A program made the position numbers and the translations under genes. A model generated the notes under the pieces. It worked only from the letters and a program-made list of their open reading frames with translations, was not told where the DNA came from and did not search any database. From Macrotrachela quadricornifera (lineage: Eukaryota > Rotifera > Eurotatoria > Philodinida > Philodinidae), in the NCBI GenBank assembly GCA_022393335.1, contig JAJEKB010018049.1:1-64000 (forward strand): 64,000 nt of DNA, read 5' to 3'. Every line of letters begins with the position of its first letter. Position 1 is the first letter of the stretch. This document shows, in pieces, positions 9,361 to 23,062 of the stretch.

Positions 9361-12300
9361 AAATTCAGCTTACTTAGACAAATAATTGGCGAAACTATTG
9401 AATTTGAATTTTTTTGATGTTTTTGTAAAAACATATCTAAATAACAATTATCTCAATAATATTTTTTTTATTAAGAAAAAAAAAGAGAGAAAAGAATTGC
9501 TTTTATGATATGAGCTCTCATTTTCTAATTTAGATAAGTTTCTGCTTTTTCGAAATTGTGATCATTTGTAGAAAGGAATTCTTTGTATAAATAAATACTA
9601 GTTTTCTAGATGATTAGATAGTACAAAAATGGTGAATTTGATTGAGAATACGGCAAATTAAATTAAAGTTAAATAAGACAAAAAGAAAATATTCTTTGAT
9701 AAAAAATAAATAAGAAAAGCTTACATATTTGCCTCATGAAATATAAACTGAGAATTATATTAAATTATAATTGTTTTTTATTTTATATATTTTTATGAAA
9801 AAGATATTCTTCTTATTTATATGTTTAAATTTTTCTTCCAAAAAATAACTAAACTTTATTTTTATTTTATGGGAATCGATTTTTTATTTATGTATATTTA
9901 AGAATATTTTTTCATCTGTATTGTTTCTAAAGTATAATATAAATATAACTTAAATCTCGATAGTTAAAGCATATTCTTGTTTTAATACGTTTTCTTGTAT
10001 CTCATTTAATTCATAAAGCGTTGCCTTATGAAAGCAGTTATATATATGATCGATTGATAAGCCAATGTGAGTCATCGCTTATGATATGTGGTTCTTTGAT
10101 CAAGTGTTTTCTGTTGTAGCCTCGCTTATCGCGCAATTTAAAAGGTCGTATAAAAATATAAAACTTATCTTATTCATATGTCTCGTGGAAGCAGATAATT
10201 TTCACATGGGAATCAATATTATTTCTAACAGAGCGTTTTTTTAAATATATTCTTTTGATCTTTTCTTTACATCAATATTAAATCTAAAAGAAAATGTCAC
10301 TATATAGCGATGTATGATATTTTTGTTTGTCCCAACTATTTTTTTATTTATTGATCATATTTTTTACACTATTAAGAAAATTCAGAAACGATTATAAAGA
10401 TAAAGATAGTCAATTAATCTAGTTTTCTTTCAAACATGTTAAAATTAAACTAGGCAGAAGTGATCAAATATTTTTTTAAATCAATAATGTCAACTTCAAT
10501 AAAAAAAAATACCGTTTAGTTCTGTTGTAATAGTCATCAGCGGACAAGGGTCATTTTTTTTGCTATGGCAAAATTATAAAAAAATAGAGCCATAAATTTT
10601 GTTCGCATACTTTGATTATTATGCTAAGAAATTTCCATTGTATACTTATTATTTTCATTCTTCAAAATATGAGAAAAAAATGGCATTACAAGCTTATGAT
10701 AAAATCACTTTATCAAAACAAGTAAAATTTGAATAAACAGTTTTATTCAACAATATCTATGCAAGGGATGTTATTATTACCCGCTGGTTATGGTATCAGA
10801 TAACGACAACAACGCGTTATGTAGTAATTGCACAGATAATGCAAAGTTTCTAACTTAAATAAGAAAAAGATGTTTTTGAAAAAAAAACGATATTTTCGAA
10901 AGTTGTGTTTAAACCGTGAAATTGATCTATATGATAGCAAAGGGCAAAATTTAACTACGCTAAAAAAATTCCTGATTCGGAAGAGTACGATTTGATCTTC
11001 AGTTAGTGCTCATTCGAAACCTTGTTTTCCGTCACTCTTAGTCAAGCAATCATCTTTGCATTAATTAGTTTGATTTGATGAAAAAATGAAGATCAAGAGT
11101 CAAAGAATACTTCTGAAAAATGAATCCTAGCAACCGTTGCTGGATTTTTCTAGAACAACTGTATCACAAAGTCTTATTGACTGATTCTGATGAGCTTTTA
11201 GAAAACTAAAAGAAAAGATGTATAAAATGTTGCTACTTCCTACTGAATTGAATAAAACAAAAATATTTTATATATATATCTATTTCTCATTTATTTTCGC
11301 TGAAATAAATCATACAATTTGAAGTCTTTTTAATAAAACAAAATGTTCTCTTAACTTCTTTTAATTGATTTTTATGAAGGCTATAAGCAAAGATGTACGA
11401 GGCTCTGCAATTTTTTACTCTTTTGAGTTGAATTTGCTTCTCTATTTGAACTATTAATTGCCTAACTGTTTACTTTTCATTCTTTAAAACGATTTTCGAG
11501 CACGAAGCAGATCACTGTAATGATATTACTGTATTTAGTAGCGCATTTTGTACAAAAAGACTTGTTTCCTATAATCAGCATGCCATTTCTGACATCTTTA
11601 CATTTTGCCATTCGAAAATTGCTTATAATAGTCAAAGGATATCTTTTTTTGAATATTATAAAGAATCCAATGGCATATCTTTCAAAGCAATCTAATTTTT
11701 ATTATTTTCCTGTGCGAAAGTAAATAAAAAATAGATTTTATGTCCAATATGCGTCTTATTTTTAATAAGATAAGAAGTAGAAATCTTTAATACATCTTTT
11801 TTTCAGTTTTCTAAAAATTCATTTATAGAAGTCAATAGGATTTTTTGAAACAATATTTGCAAAGAACGTCGAAAATGCATTTCAAAAAATTCATAGTTTT
11901 AGCATTTGTACATGCAAAAATACATACAAAATTAACTTTGTTCGTAATATTTCAGATATCCAGTTTAATTTAGAATGGAATCCTAAAATTTCCTTCAAAT
12001 CTAATCGCTCTGCCGCCTCTGTTTCGCTAGGAATAGAATAAGATCACTAGTTCCGAAAAATGTTCCTTTTCCTAATACAAAATCAAACTCATGAGTTTCG
12101 AGCAACCACTCATAGATTCACATTTTTCGACTTGAAAAATATCTGATTAAAATTTAGGACATATCGTCACTTTTCAAAAATATCTTTTCCTTATTCAAGT
12201 CAGAAATTTTGAGTTATCCATTGCAGTTACTAGGTATGCAGCGTTATTTTGACCTGATAACTATTAACGCGAAAGTGACTGTTTCCCTCTCATACAGGAA

Positions 12301-13736
12301 CTAGTCCCTTCTGCGTTAGTATGTACGTGATAATGTAACTGACGGTAACGGTGAATTCCATCATCTAAATAGCGTCTAATAAAAAAATTATTCTATTCAA
12401 TTATGAATTTATCTCTAGTCGAATTTTAATTTTGCCTACAAAACACATGTTCAAAGGATTTTTATATTATATATTTCGATTAATGACAAATACTACTTCA
12501 TTACCTTCTTAAAGACCAAGATGTCTTAATAGAATTTGTTCCTTCTGATTTTGAAACCAATAGCCAAGCATAATATCCAAAGAATAGAGTATGAGTCAAA
12601 TGTGCTTGAAAACAGAAAGGCTTTAGCCAATCTTTCTTTTCTTAGTTAAAAAATATCCTGAAGACGCCTTTAAAAACATCGTGTAAATTCAATGTGCTGC
12701 TGCTCGACAAGGTCAATCATTTTAATCTTGCAATATCGATATCTTAGTTCGGTACTAGTTCGCTTTAAACATATTCACGCATATACAACCGCACAAATTA
12801 TATGACGGGAGGGAGGCGAGAACATGTTTAAAGTAAACAATTACTATTTCCATACGTAACTGTCATTTAGCGTCATCTTCACATTTATTCTAGAAAAAAA
12901 AGAGGCTATTGTGTTTCATACAACGATGATTTTGTGTATCAATTAATATGAATCATCTGATATTCAATCAAGTCAAGATCGAGCAATTTTGATCATTAAC
13001 TATATTCGTTTTCAATTTTTTTTAGACTACATCAAGTTTCAGTCATTACTATCGATTATAGAGTTGGAATTTTATTTATATTATGGCGACAGATGGTGCT
13101 ATACTTCAGTAATACTTTCAGATTAATACAAGAAATTATATTAACTTTAGATTTTATTTTGTCAAAAGAATTGGTTATAAAAACTAGTAGAATGTTCTAT
13201 ACATTATGAAAATATGTTTTATCTTGAATGCATAAGTAGATAATAGAGATTGCTGTGATGATTGGATGAATTTAGTATATGTCGACATTAGAATATATAA
13301 GTTACTTAATTGAAATATATTCTATCATTCGATTCAATATATCCTTACTGTTTGAATATTATATTGATTTATTATCCCACATGTTTGACGTCTGAATCTT
13401 TTTATATGATTTTTGTACGATTTCTTTCTGGGATATAATAATGTTAAACTGTTGATGAACTTGAAATTTATTTCCATATTTTTCGAGTTAGTGCAGTTTC
13501 AACAAAATTAATTATATATTCTAATCAATCTTATTTTTTTTATGAATTATAAAAAGATTCATTGAAATAAATCAAAGAATATATAAGAGATTTATATGCA
13601 ATGTAACAGATACAATTATCCATTTTTGTTACTGTATTGTTCAATTTGCATATAATAAAACTAAATGAATGTTTTTTTGTTTGTTAGAGATAAGAAGATC
13701 AATGTTATGAAATTTATTTGATTATTTTTATTTGTA
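9361..13736. other. Gene-poor AT-rich region
   Basis: About 4.4 kb in which I recognise no protein, RNA gene or complete transposon on either strand. The open frames are short and compositionally like background. An imperfect inverted pair near 12125-12210 (GACTTGAAAAATATCTG against its reverse) hints at old repeat DNA. The end of the region holds the upstream part, and probably a 5'-UTR intron, of PSMD6. Confidence 0.5.
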
Positions 13737-13740
13737 GATT

Positions 13741-16266
13741 ATGCCTGTTGAAGATTTAACTGACGAAGGTCTTCCTAAAGTGCCTAATCTTGATTTGGCA
13801 CAATTAAAATTTTTAATAACAATTCAACCAAATGATAAAAGTTTAAAAGAAAAATTATTAAATGAAATAAAAACAAATGATATGACACCATTTTATCTTG
13901 AATGTATAAAAGATGGACAATTATCATCTGATGATAAACTTATTCAAACATTACGTACAGCAAATGAAGAAAAATTTAAAGAATTAGATAAAAAAATTGA
14001 AGAAGATGAACAAGCATTTGGTGATAGTGAAATACGTGAAAGTTATTTAGCTAAATCTCATTATTTATGTTTAATTGGGGATCGTGAACAAGCTTTAACA
14101 TGGTTAAGAAAAACTTATGATAAAACAGTTACATTAGGACATCGTTTAGATTTAGTTTTTTATCAATTACGTTTAGGCTTATTTTATATGGATCAAGATT
14201 TAATTGAAAGAAATTTAGAAAAAGCTAAAACATTAATTGATGAAGGTGGGGATTGGGATAGACGAAATCGTATGAAAGTTTATCAAGGTGTACGAGCTAT
14301 GTCTATTCGAGATTTTAAATCAGCTGCTGAATTATTCCTTGATACAGTTGCAACATTTACATCATATGAATTAATGGATTATCAAACATTTGTTACTTAT
14401 ACTGTTATTTGTTCTCTTGTAGCATTGGAAAGACCAAAATTACGTGAAAAAGGTATGAGATTAGTTTGATGAAAGAATTATAATTGATCAGAATTTTATT
14501 ATTTGATGTCGATGCTTTTGTTGTGATACGAGATGTTGAACATTCTCGAAATTGAATGAGTTTATATGAGACATCGATGATTTAGAGGAAAAGTAAGGTC
14601 TAAAAAATGTAATGAAATTATTAATATTTGATTAAGTTATATAAAAGACAAATGTTCTGAAAGGTTCACGTTTGTATTTAGAGAATGTTTCTCAAGCGAC
14701 CTTTTACGAAAAAAAATAGCAGATCAAAACATCAGGACAGCCTTGCCGTGTAACGATCTTTGCTATCCAATATTAATAATAATACCCAGCTCTTACATAC
14801 AATAATTAAGATTGAATTTAATAAAAAATATCGAAAAGCGAAGATCCAATAGAAAACTGTTCATTTAGTCAGTAATGAATGAATGTAAATGTTAGAGTTC
14901 AAGAAATTTGAACTTATTTGACTAGAAGTAGCAGTAAATAAGATGCTTCAAATAAGCAGTCGACAATTATCTTTCTATTTGGTGTTTGAAAGTTCTATAG
15001 TAAAACTTCTACTGGTGAACATGTTTCATTTTCAATTCTCTATCACCAGTTTCTTATACACTACGACTAAACACATTTTGTATACAGTTCGACACTTTTA
15101 TACGTATGAAGAACAGAATGACATTATGACTAAAAAGTACAATATTTCTGTTAATTCTGTATTAAATGTTTTGAAACATAAAATAACCACTAATATCTAG
15201 ATAAAAACATTGTCGAATTAAACTTAATCACGAAGGAGATTCTACGCATTTTTTAAGTGGTCACGACTTTTGGGACATCCTGTAGATGAACATGAACAGA
15301 AATAATTAAATCTATACCTAGAACTGTTGTAGAAACAGAGTATCTGCAACATTTTCTTCATTTTTACAGCACACTATACTTCAACTCTCTAAATTCTACA
15401 CCATTCGATACGGATCTAATCATTTATTCGGTTATTATAAACTTCATCGTTCTTTTCGTAGATACTCTGAATCAACAATACTACAGTAACAGACACTTTG
15501 ACTATTGAAAGCCGTAATGTAATCAATTGTGGTGTCGCTCAAAATCTTATCTTCCATAACAACTGATAATGATAGGTCACGATATTAATTGCTTTTATCA
15601 TGGTTACATGAGATTTTTAGATATCTAAATGTGTGATTCCGTAGTGTTAGAGAGTTTGAATAATTGTTACATTTGATACTACAATAGCAAAGAAGCTTAA
15701 TATGGTATTTTGATAATTTTTCAATGTAATAATAATTTAATATCTCAATAATGAGAAAAAAAAATCCCATATGAATTTCATATATTTATTTATTTTGTTT
15801 TTTACTTTTAGTTATTCGTGGAAGTGAAATCTTGGAAATTCTTCATGGTTTACCAATAATTAAAGATTATTTATTTTCACTTTATGAATGTCGTTATGCT
15901 GATTTTTTTCGTTGTTTAGCAACAATTGAAGAAAATTTACTTAGTAAAGATCGTTATTTAGCCCCACATGCAACATATTATGTACGTGAAATGCGTATTA
16001 TTGCATATAATCAATTATTACAATCTTATTCATCATTAACATTAAAAGGTATGGCACAAGCATTTGGTTGTTCTGAAGCATTTCTTGATAAAGAATTATC
16101 ACGATTTATTGCTACTGGTCGACTTAATTGTAAAATTGATAAAGTACGAGGAATTATTGAAACAACAAGACCTGATTCAAAAAATTTTCTTTATCAAGAA
16201 GTTATAAAAAAAGGTGATTTATTACTTAATCGTGTGCAAAAATTAAGTCGAGTTATTAATATTTAA
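13741..16266 (+). CDS. PSMD6: 26S proteasome regulatory subunit 6 (Rpn7)
   Basis: Two exons: 13741-14452 and 15812-16266, joined at ...[13 protein letters not shown]; the intron (1359 bp) starts GTATGAG and ends TTTTAG. The product is 388 residues, against 389 for the human protein as I recall. Exon 1 holds the helical N-terminal Rpn7 domain (for example [18 protein letters not shown] and RNRMKVYQG). Exon 2 holds the PCI domain, with [15 protein letters not shown] and the winged-helix part [20 protein letters not shown]. The protein is a lid component of the proteasome and helps bind ubiquitinated substrates. TTGTAG directly before ATTATG (13732-13737) looks like a splice acceptor, so a 5'-UTR intron is likely. 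Confidence 0.95.
14453..15811 (+). other. Intron 1 of PSMD6
   Basis: 1.36 kb, far longer than the 45-70 bp introns typical of this window. It holds no recognised gene. Open frames at 14943-15200 and 15585-15770 lack protein-like composition. Confidence 0.8.
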
Positions 16267-16280
16267 TTAAATATGGATGA

Positions 16281-16286
16281 AATAAA
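16281..16286 (+). terminator. Poly(A) signal of PSMD6
   Basis: AATAAA, 15 bp after the stop codon. Confidence 0.5.
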
Positions 16287-17573
16287 GACGATTTTGATAA
16301 ACATGTTAAAGCTTCTCTTTTTTTTTTTATATGCGAAAGAAATGTGAATAAACAAGATTTTTAACGTTATATGAAATTTTTTTTATATCATTTCTTGACA
16401 ATAACAATACAATAGGAAATAAAAAAAAAAAAAACTTATTAATTTAATGCAAAAAAATATTAAACAAAGTTCACGCTTTCATTGACTTTGCCCTTTGCTC
16501 TTTTGACACCTGAGGTCAGTACTTATTTATAATGATAAGACAGACAGATAAGTAACCATCATGTGATGAAGCTTGTGACAATCATGCGTTTATCAGCTAT
16601 TCACCTCCCTTTTTTTTTCTTGCTTATCACTAATTAATTTTTGCAAATCACGCCATTAAATTATGTTAATGAATAGGAAAGAAATAACAATTTATATTTG
16701 TATTCATCACGTGTCATGCTTGAAACATCCGTATAAAAGTCGATGTTGTATGGCAATTAAATCACGGTATTTATTTTCATCGAACAGCCATCTTGAATGT
16801 AGATTGACGATACAAAATAAATATTCATCTACTAACTTAAGAACTTTTTTCTGTATAATAACTAATACAAGTAGCAATTATTCTAAATCTATATAAAGTA
16901 AGTCTCAACTTGTAATTATAATCTATATGGATTACATATAATATTAATCTTCTCATTTTATTTGGTATTATATTAAGATTTATTCTTAGTAACCGTTGGA
17001 AATGCCATTTCAGTTCACTTGTATATAAGAAAAAAATTATATAATATATCATTCACTCTTGTACTTTCTTCATTTTAACATGAATAACAAATAGAACATT
17101 TTTTTTATCATTGAGAAATTTCCCCCAGTTATTATTCGTTATAAATATATGTATTTTCAATAGTAAGTTAATATAATGTCTTTTTTCCCCTCAAACTACT
17201 AACTAAAGCAAGTTGACTGTTGTTAGTTCTTGAAGTAATTAGAAAAAAATATTTTCACTACTATTACAACACATTATTATGACAAGTAATTAATAGATGA
17301 AATTTTTCTTTTGACATTTTGTTTATTCGACATTCTTTTTGTAAATGAAAAAAAAGTCACACTTATAAAAAAATTTCAACCAACGTCATCAAAAATGTCT
17401 ATGCCAATTATTAATATACTTATGTAATAGATATATATTGCGTATAGGAACGTGAATCACCGCATAAGGGAAACAGCTGATGCATAGAAAAGAAAAAAAA
17501 GTATATATATATCCAAGGCTCATTATGACGTAGGTAACTACGTGAACAATAGATAGAATAGTTGGTAATGATG

Positions 17574-17581
17574 TGACGTCA
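17574..17581. promoter_or_regulatory. CRE palindrome 1 (TGACGTCA)
   Basis: Perfect full-site cAMP response element, about 1.75 kb before the EF-hand start. A related TGACGTAG lies 50 bp upstream (17525). Confidence 0.5.
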
Positions 17582-18563
17582 ATGCGCTGTTGCTATTGAC
17601 TAATTTCTTTTTTTATTTCTAAGACATGACATTATAATAATAAAGTATAAATATTAGTAACATTCTAGAACTTCATGAAGATATTTTATCATTTTTTTTC
17701 TGTATTTGCATGAATGTTCCTGACAATATTCTCTTTGAGTAATCAAATTGAATTTCTTTTTCTTCTGTATATATATGTATGTACGTAAGTTTTTAAATCT
17801 AATCTTTTCGATAATTAAGTACTCAAGTAAGTCAAAAATTACGTTTATATTTTCATTTCCGTTCTTTTTATTGAGCTCTAAAGATTAGTGTGATCTTACT
17901 TAATTTTATAATCGAAATAGAAAAACAAAACAATATATATATGTATATTAAATTGATTTTTTCTAACAATTGTTGATGAGGAAATTGAATAAAAAAAATT
18001 TCATATAATATTTTTCTTTTTATTCCCTAAATGTTTATTGAAGAAGAATATAATTTCTAGGAATTTTCTTTTTCGAAGAACATTTGTCAACATGCATACG
18101 ATGATTTCCTCCCTAATGACAATTTTATCTGATTGAGTTTTAATCAAAGGTCATCTTCACCTAAGTTCATTCTTTATTTTATCTTATTGTTGATCATTTA
18201 GAAAGATGATTAAAGCTCATAGCCAGACAGCAATCAAAAAAAAAAAAATTTCTTTTGTTGTTATATGTGTGTGGGCAACATTCAACTCTCATGTTCTCTT
18301 TTTTTTTACTTTTCATAATGCACATCGGGGAATAACTCTTCACCCACACACACGCATGTTTATACGTACATTGAGATTTAACAAAGGTAAAGTTAAATTT
18401 TTAAATGAATATATAATGAAAATTTCGAAATTATATTTAGCCTATATTTTTATTGCGTCATTTTTTTTTCAGACATACATTCATGTAGTAATACTATAAG
18501 TAAATATTGACAAGAAGAAAAAAATTTTAGGAAACCTCTAAATAGCACGCATTTGTAACGGAT

Positions 18564-18571
18564 TGACGTCA
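18564..18571. promoter_or_regulatory. CRE palindrome 2 (TGACGTCA)
   Basis: Perfect full-site CRE, 0.77 kb before the EF-hand start codon. Confidence 0.5.
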
Positions 18572-18866
18572 TGAATTTATAATAAAATAAAATAGCAGAT
18601 GAAGAAATGCGAGATCTAGCAAATTAAATTTATTAGCTAATATATATATATATATATATTTTTTACAGAATATCTGTTGATTTTTACTTATTTTCTATGC
18701 ACATAGAAAAAAAAATTAGTGAATCAGATTATCTTTTGAATTTTACATATAACAAAGAATAATTTGTTTATGTTAATTTTTAATAAGGTTTTTTTCCATG
18801 TACTCATGCTAATACAATAACATTGATGGATGAAGAAGGAAAAAAAAAACTTAGTAGGAGAGTATT

Positions 18867-18874
18867 TGACGTCA
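18867..18874. promoter_or_regulatory. CRE palindrome 3 within TTTGACGTCAAA
   Basis: Perfect full-site CRE within a 12-bp palindrome, 0.46 kb before the EF-hand start codon. Confidence 0.5.
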
Positions 18875-19329
18875 AATATATTTTTTGTTCTTAAACAACA
18901 CATCATATAACCTCTTGTTGTCTTTCTCTTCCTATCGGTCATTTCTTTTTTTCTTTTTTTTTTTTATTTATAATCGTTTGTTGGTTACTCCCGACCACCG
19001 TAAGATAATTGCGTAGAGACTGAGAAAAAAAAATTAATATGAAATGACAAGTAATTAATGTCTATGACTAACTGTGATTTTCGCTATACCTTTTAATTGT
19101 AAATATTTTTTTCTTTGTTTTTTCTTTTATCAAGGTAAAATGGATATATATACATAAATAGGTCTGTGTAGGTCGTTTATATTTTCTATTTTTTTGTTAT
19201 GTAGAGTTATTTTTTTGCAATCATTATTGGCAACATATATATATATATATTTTTTTCTACAAAAAAAGAAACACGAATCATATTTATATTTTAGATTAAA
19301 ATAAAAATTTCTATATTATATTTGAAATA

Positions 19330-19995
19330 ATGTCATATAGACATCAAATAGTTCCTGATCTTGCTGCAGCAGTTCGTGGTGTAACTGAAGAACTTCCAAT
19401 TCAACCTGAAAGTCCATCATTTGAATGTAATCGTAGTCGATTACCATCATCAACATCATCAACAACAAGTTTATCAAATAATTTTCCAATGCCTTTATTA
19501 TCATTAGATTCTCGAATAATATCAAATGTTGATGTACGAAAAGCATTTGATTATTTTGATAAAAATGGTGATGGAAAATTAACTATTAAAGAATTTCAAT
19601 CTGTTATGTATAATTTGGGTTATAAAACAGTTGATAAACGTTCTGTAAGACAAATGTTTGCTGAAGCTAAACAAAATGGAAATCGACATACATTAAATTA
19701 TGATGAATTTGTTGAATTTCTTGAATCAAAATTAACTTCAACAACAAATGATCAAGAAGATTCAAGTATATTATCATTACCTAAAATGCAATTTGATATT
19801 GAAACATTATTTAATTGTTATGATCTTGATGGAAATGGTTTTATTGAACCAAAAGAATTACGTAAAGTTATGAAACGATTAACAGGTGAAAAATTATCTA
19901 AACAAGACATCGAAGAAATGATCAGTATTGCCGATAAAAATGGTGATGGACTTTTAGATAAAACTGAATTTGCACTATTATGTAGTGCTTTTTAA
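19330..19995 (+). CDS. Calmodulin-like EF-hand calcium-binding protein
   Basis: One coding exon, 221 residues. A Ser/Thr/Pro-rich N-terminal extension of about 65 residues precedes four EF-hand positions. Loop 1 (DKNGDGKLTIKE, starting D77), loop 3 (DLDGNGFIEPKE, starting D165) and loop 4 (DKNGDGLLDKTE, starting D202) have canonical acidic residues at loop positions 1, 3, 5 and 12. The second hand (around AKQNGNRHTLNYDEF) lacks them and probably does not bind calcium. The layout resembles calmodulin and troponin C, with a longer start. It likely acts as a cytoplasmic calcium sensor; its partners are unknown. The upstream CRE cluster suggests cAMP control, which is inference. Confidence 0.9.
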   Translation: MSYRHQIVPDLAAAVRGVTEELPIQPESPSFECNRSRLPSSTSSTTSLSNNFPMPLLSLDSRIISNVDVRKAFDYFDKNGDGKLTIKEFQSVMYNLGYKTVDKRSVRQMFAEAKQNGNRHTLNYDEFVEFLESKLTSTTNDQEDSSILSLPKMQFDIETLFNCYDLDGNGFIEPKELRKVMKRLTGEKLSKQDIEEMISIADKNGDGLLDKTEFALLCSAF

Positions 19996-20284
19996 AAAAA
20001 AAGAAAAGAAAAGAAAAACAATTGTTTTTCTTTATTCATTAGGGCAGATATAATAAATATCTGTTTATTTTTTTCCGTTTTCTTTTTGTGTGTTATTGTC
20101 AATATCTTTTATAAAAAAAAAGAATATGTGATGGTTTTTTTTTATTAGATAGAACAGAATATTTTATTACACTGAATGTTATCTTTTCCTCTTCATATCT
20201 AAAATCTAAAATAAACTAGAATAGAAGTCTCTTCTTAATTTTGTTTTTTTGAGTCGGGATATAGAAATATGAGAATGTTTAAAT

Positions 20285-22222
20285 TTAAAGTGGAATATTG
20301 GCATGTTTCTTCTTGGGATTTTTTAAATTTTTAGTTGTTAATAATTGTAAATCATGACAAATACGTTGTCGAGTAGTATTTGGTTCAATAATATCATCAA
20401 CAAAACCTCGTACAGCAGCTGGAAATGGATTGGCAAATTTATCAACATATTCAGCTTCTCGCTCTTTATTTTGACCTCCACGAAATATAATCTTAACTGC
20501 ACCTTGTGCTCCCATTACAGCAACCTAAAAAAAAAATCTTTTCAAATTTTATAATAAAAAACAAATTATACTTCAGCAGTTGGCCATGCATAATTTATAT
20601 CACCACGAAGATGTTTTGATGACATAACATCATATGCTCCACCATAAGCTTTACGTGTTATAACAGTTATTTTAGGTACTGTTGCTTCAGCATAAGCAAA
20701 TAAAAGTTTGGCACCATGACGAATAATACCATTATGTTCTTGTGCTGTACCAGGTAAAAATCCTGAGAAAACAAAGATTTTTTTCGTATGAATTATATAT
20801 ATAAGAAAATGTTCTTTAACCTGGAACATCAACAAATGTTAATATAGGAATATGGAATGCATCACAAAATCGTACGAAACGTGCCCCTTTTACTGATGAA
20901 TTTATATCTAAACAACCAGCTGCTACTTTTGGTTGATTAGCAACAATACCAACAGTTTGACCATTCATACGTGCAAATCCTTTTAAATAAAGAATAAATA
21001 TATATTAATTAACTATTATTTTATTTACCAACTATAATATTTTTAGCAAATTCAGACATTATTTCAAAAAAATCTTCTTCATCAACTATTGCATTAATCT
21101 ACAAAAAAAAAATTAAAAAGTAAAATTTTATATTGAAATTAATTATAAATACATACAACTTCTTTCATATCATAAGCAGCTGTTGATTCTAATGGTACAA
21201 CTGTATCTAATGAATAAACAAGACGATTTGGACTATCATCAGATTGACGAACAATTGGTGCTTTATCTCGATTTGATAATGGTAAATAATTAAAAAGTTC
21301 TCTTGTACGTAAAAGTGTATCAATATCATTATCATATGCACCATGAGCAACTCCACTTTTAATCGTATGTGAATTAGCTCCACCTAATTCTTCTTGTGTA
21401 ACATGTTCATTTGTTACTGATTGTACAACATCAGGACCTGTTATAAATAAATATGATGTTTGACGTACCATAAAAATAAAATCTGTTAATGCTGGCGAAT
21501 AAACTGCACCACCAGCACAAGGACCCTTAAAAAAATTAAAATATTAATATTTGAATTTCTTTTAGGTTTTTTTTCTTCTTTCTTATCTTTACCATAATAA
21601 GAGAAAGTTGAGGAATAACACCACTTGCCATAACATTTCTTTGAAAGATATCTGCATAACCAGCAAGAGACTCTACACCTTCTTGTATACGAGCACCACC
21701 ACTATCATTTAAACCAATAACTGGTGCTCCAACAAGCATAGCTTGATCCATTATTTTACATATTTTTGCTGCATGAACACTTGATAAACTTCCACCAAAA
21801 ACAGTAAAATCTTGTGAAAATACATAAACAGGACGTCCACTAATAAGACCAGAACCGGTTATAACGGAATCACCATAATATTTTTCTTTTTCCATACCAA
21901 AATCTGAACAACGATGTTGCATAAACATATCATATTCTCGGAATGAATCAGCATCAAGTAAAACTTCAATTCTTTCACGTGCGGTTAATTTTCCTTTAAA
22001 AAACAAAATAAAAGAATAAAAATTATAATTCTTTTTAATTAATATATTACCTTTTTTATGTTGTGTATCAATACGTTTTTTTCCTCCGCCAAGTAATGCA
22101 GATTCTCGTTTAGCTTTAACTTCTTCTTTAACTTTTAATGTATTTGCAGTGGCTGCTGTTATTAAACGTGATTGATTATAACCATAATTAATTGCGCGAA
22201 GTACAGATAAACTTCGAAACAT
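20285..22222 (-). CDS. PCCB: Propionyl-CoA carboxylase beta chain, mitochondrial
   Basis: Seven exons on the minus strand: 22222-22051, 21993-21593, 21525-21157, 21098-21029, 20979-20821, 20762-20572, 20524-20285. All junctions keep frame and give 533 residues (human about 539). It is the carboxyltransferase subunit that, with the biotin-bearing alpha chain, makes methylmalonyl-CoA from propionyl-CoA. Diagnostic stretches: [90 protein letters not shown] and the C-terminal KHANIPL. The first 30 residues are basic and hydroxylated without acids ([20 protein letters not shown]), fitting a mitochondrial presequence. The gene is convergent with the EF-hand gene, 289 bp apart. Confidence 0.96.
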
Positions 22223-23000
22223 ATTGTTTAAACTTATTTTCTAAAATAAATTATAAATTTAACACAAAAAACAGAATTATTATTTTAGAAATTCTATTTA
22301 TTAAATCAATTTAATATAAAGAAATAATAATTAAAACTAATGACTATCATTGTCTACAGATAAAACTAACTACCATTATATTTTTGATCACACTTTTCGT
22401 ACCAAAAAATACTCCATCTTGTTCATTTGATTTTAAACATATTAATAATAAATCAATATTTCGATATTTTCACGAAATACGTCATGTAAAACTCAAGTAA
22501 CCATTGGCGATATACTGATTCCATTAATAAAAATATCTATTGTGTATTACGAAATGAATTCATGAATTTAAATTCTCATTCTATTCTAAATGAACAACAA
22601 AACAAGATAAATATACAACAAAAATAAAAAATAAAAATAAACTGACATATTATTTCATTTAAAAAAATGTAATCTTCAATTAATTTTTAATAATTTATTT
22701 AATAAATACATTTAATAACACTTAATAACAGATCAATTTTTGTCATATCATACAAAATCATAAATAAACCAAAACAAATTTATGAATTTTGTATCATTTT
22801 TTTCTTATCATATGCCAACAATTCTCATATTTCATTTACGTATTAGGTATCAAGCGAGGAAAAAATAAAACTTCTATAATTCAATTTTAAATAGAAAATA
22901 AAGTAAAACCTGTTTAAACCCTTCTTAAATACAATAAAAACAAATTCGAAGATATTATTCATTATATATATATAATTACATAAATAAAGTTTTAATTAAA
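22223..23000. other. Intergenic region between PCCB and the PKA regulatory gene
   Basis: AT-rich, no gene seen. It should contain the PCCB promoter (right of 22222) and the 3' end of the PKA regulatory gene. Confidence 0.5.
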
Positions 23001-23027
23001 TTAATGACAAGTTTCTTCATCATTATG

Positions 23028-23062
<35 letters not shown>

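Larger units (their letters stand above)
16287..19329. other. 3-kb intergenic region upstream of the EF-hand gene
   Basis: No coding content recognised. It holds three perfect TGACGTCA palindromes, an AT dinucleotide run (18640-18660) and many poly-T runs. TTTTAG at about 19289-19294 is a possible acceptor of a 5'-UTR intron. Confidence 0.6.

Noticed and set aside
9202..9417. 71-codon open frame
   Set aside because: Its composition follows the ACGCGTTT-type repeat; no protein signature or splice context.
11520..11723. 67-codon open frame in the 9-13.7 kb region
   Set aside because: Hydrophobic low-complexity translation typical of AT-rich DNA; no start context, neighbours or motif.
14943..15770. 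Open frames inside PSMD6 intron 1
   Set aside because: No protein-like composition and wholly within an intron with good borders.
16500..16515. TGACACCTGAGGTCA as a nuclear-receptor site
   Set aside because: A single imperfect inverted half-site pair, too little to support a call.
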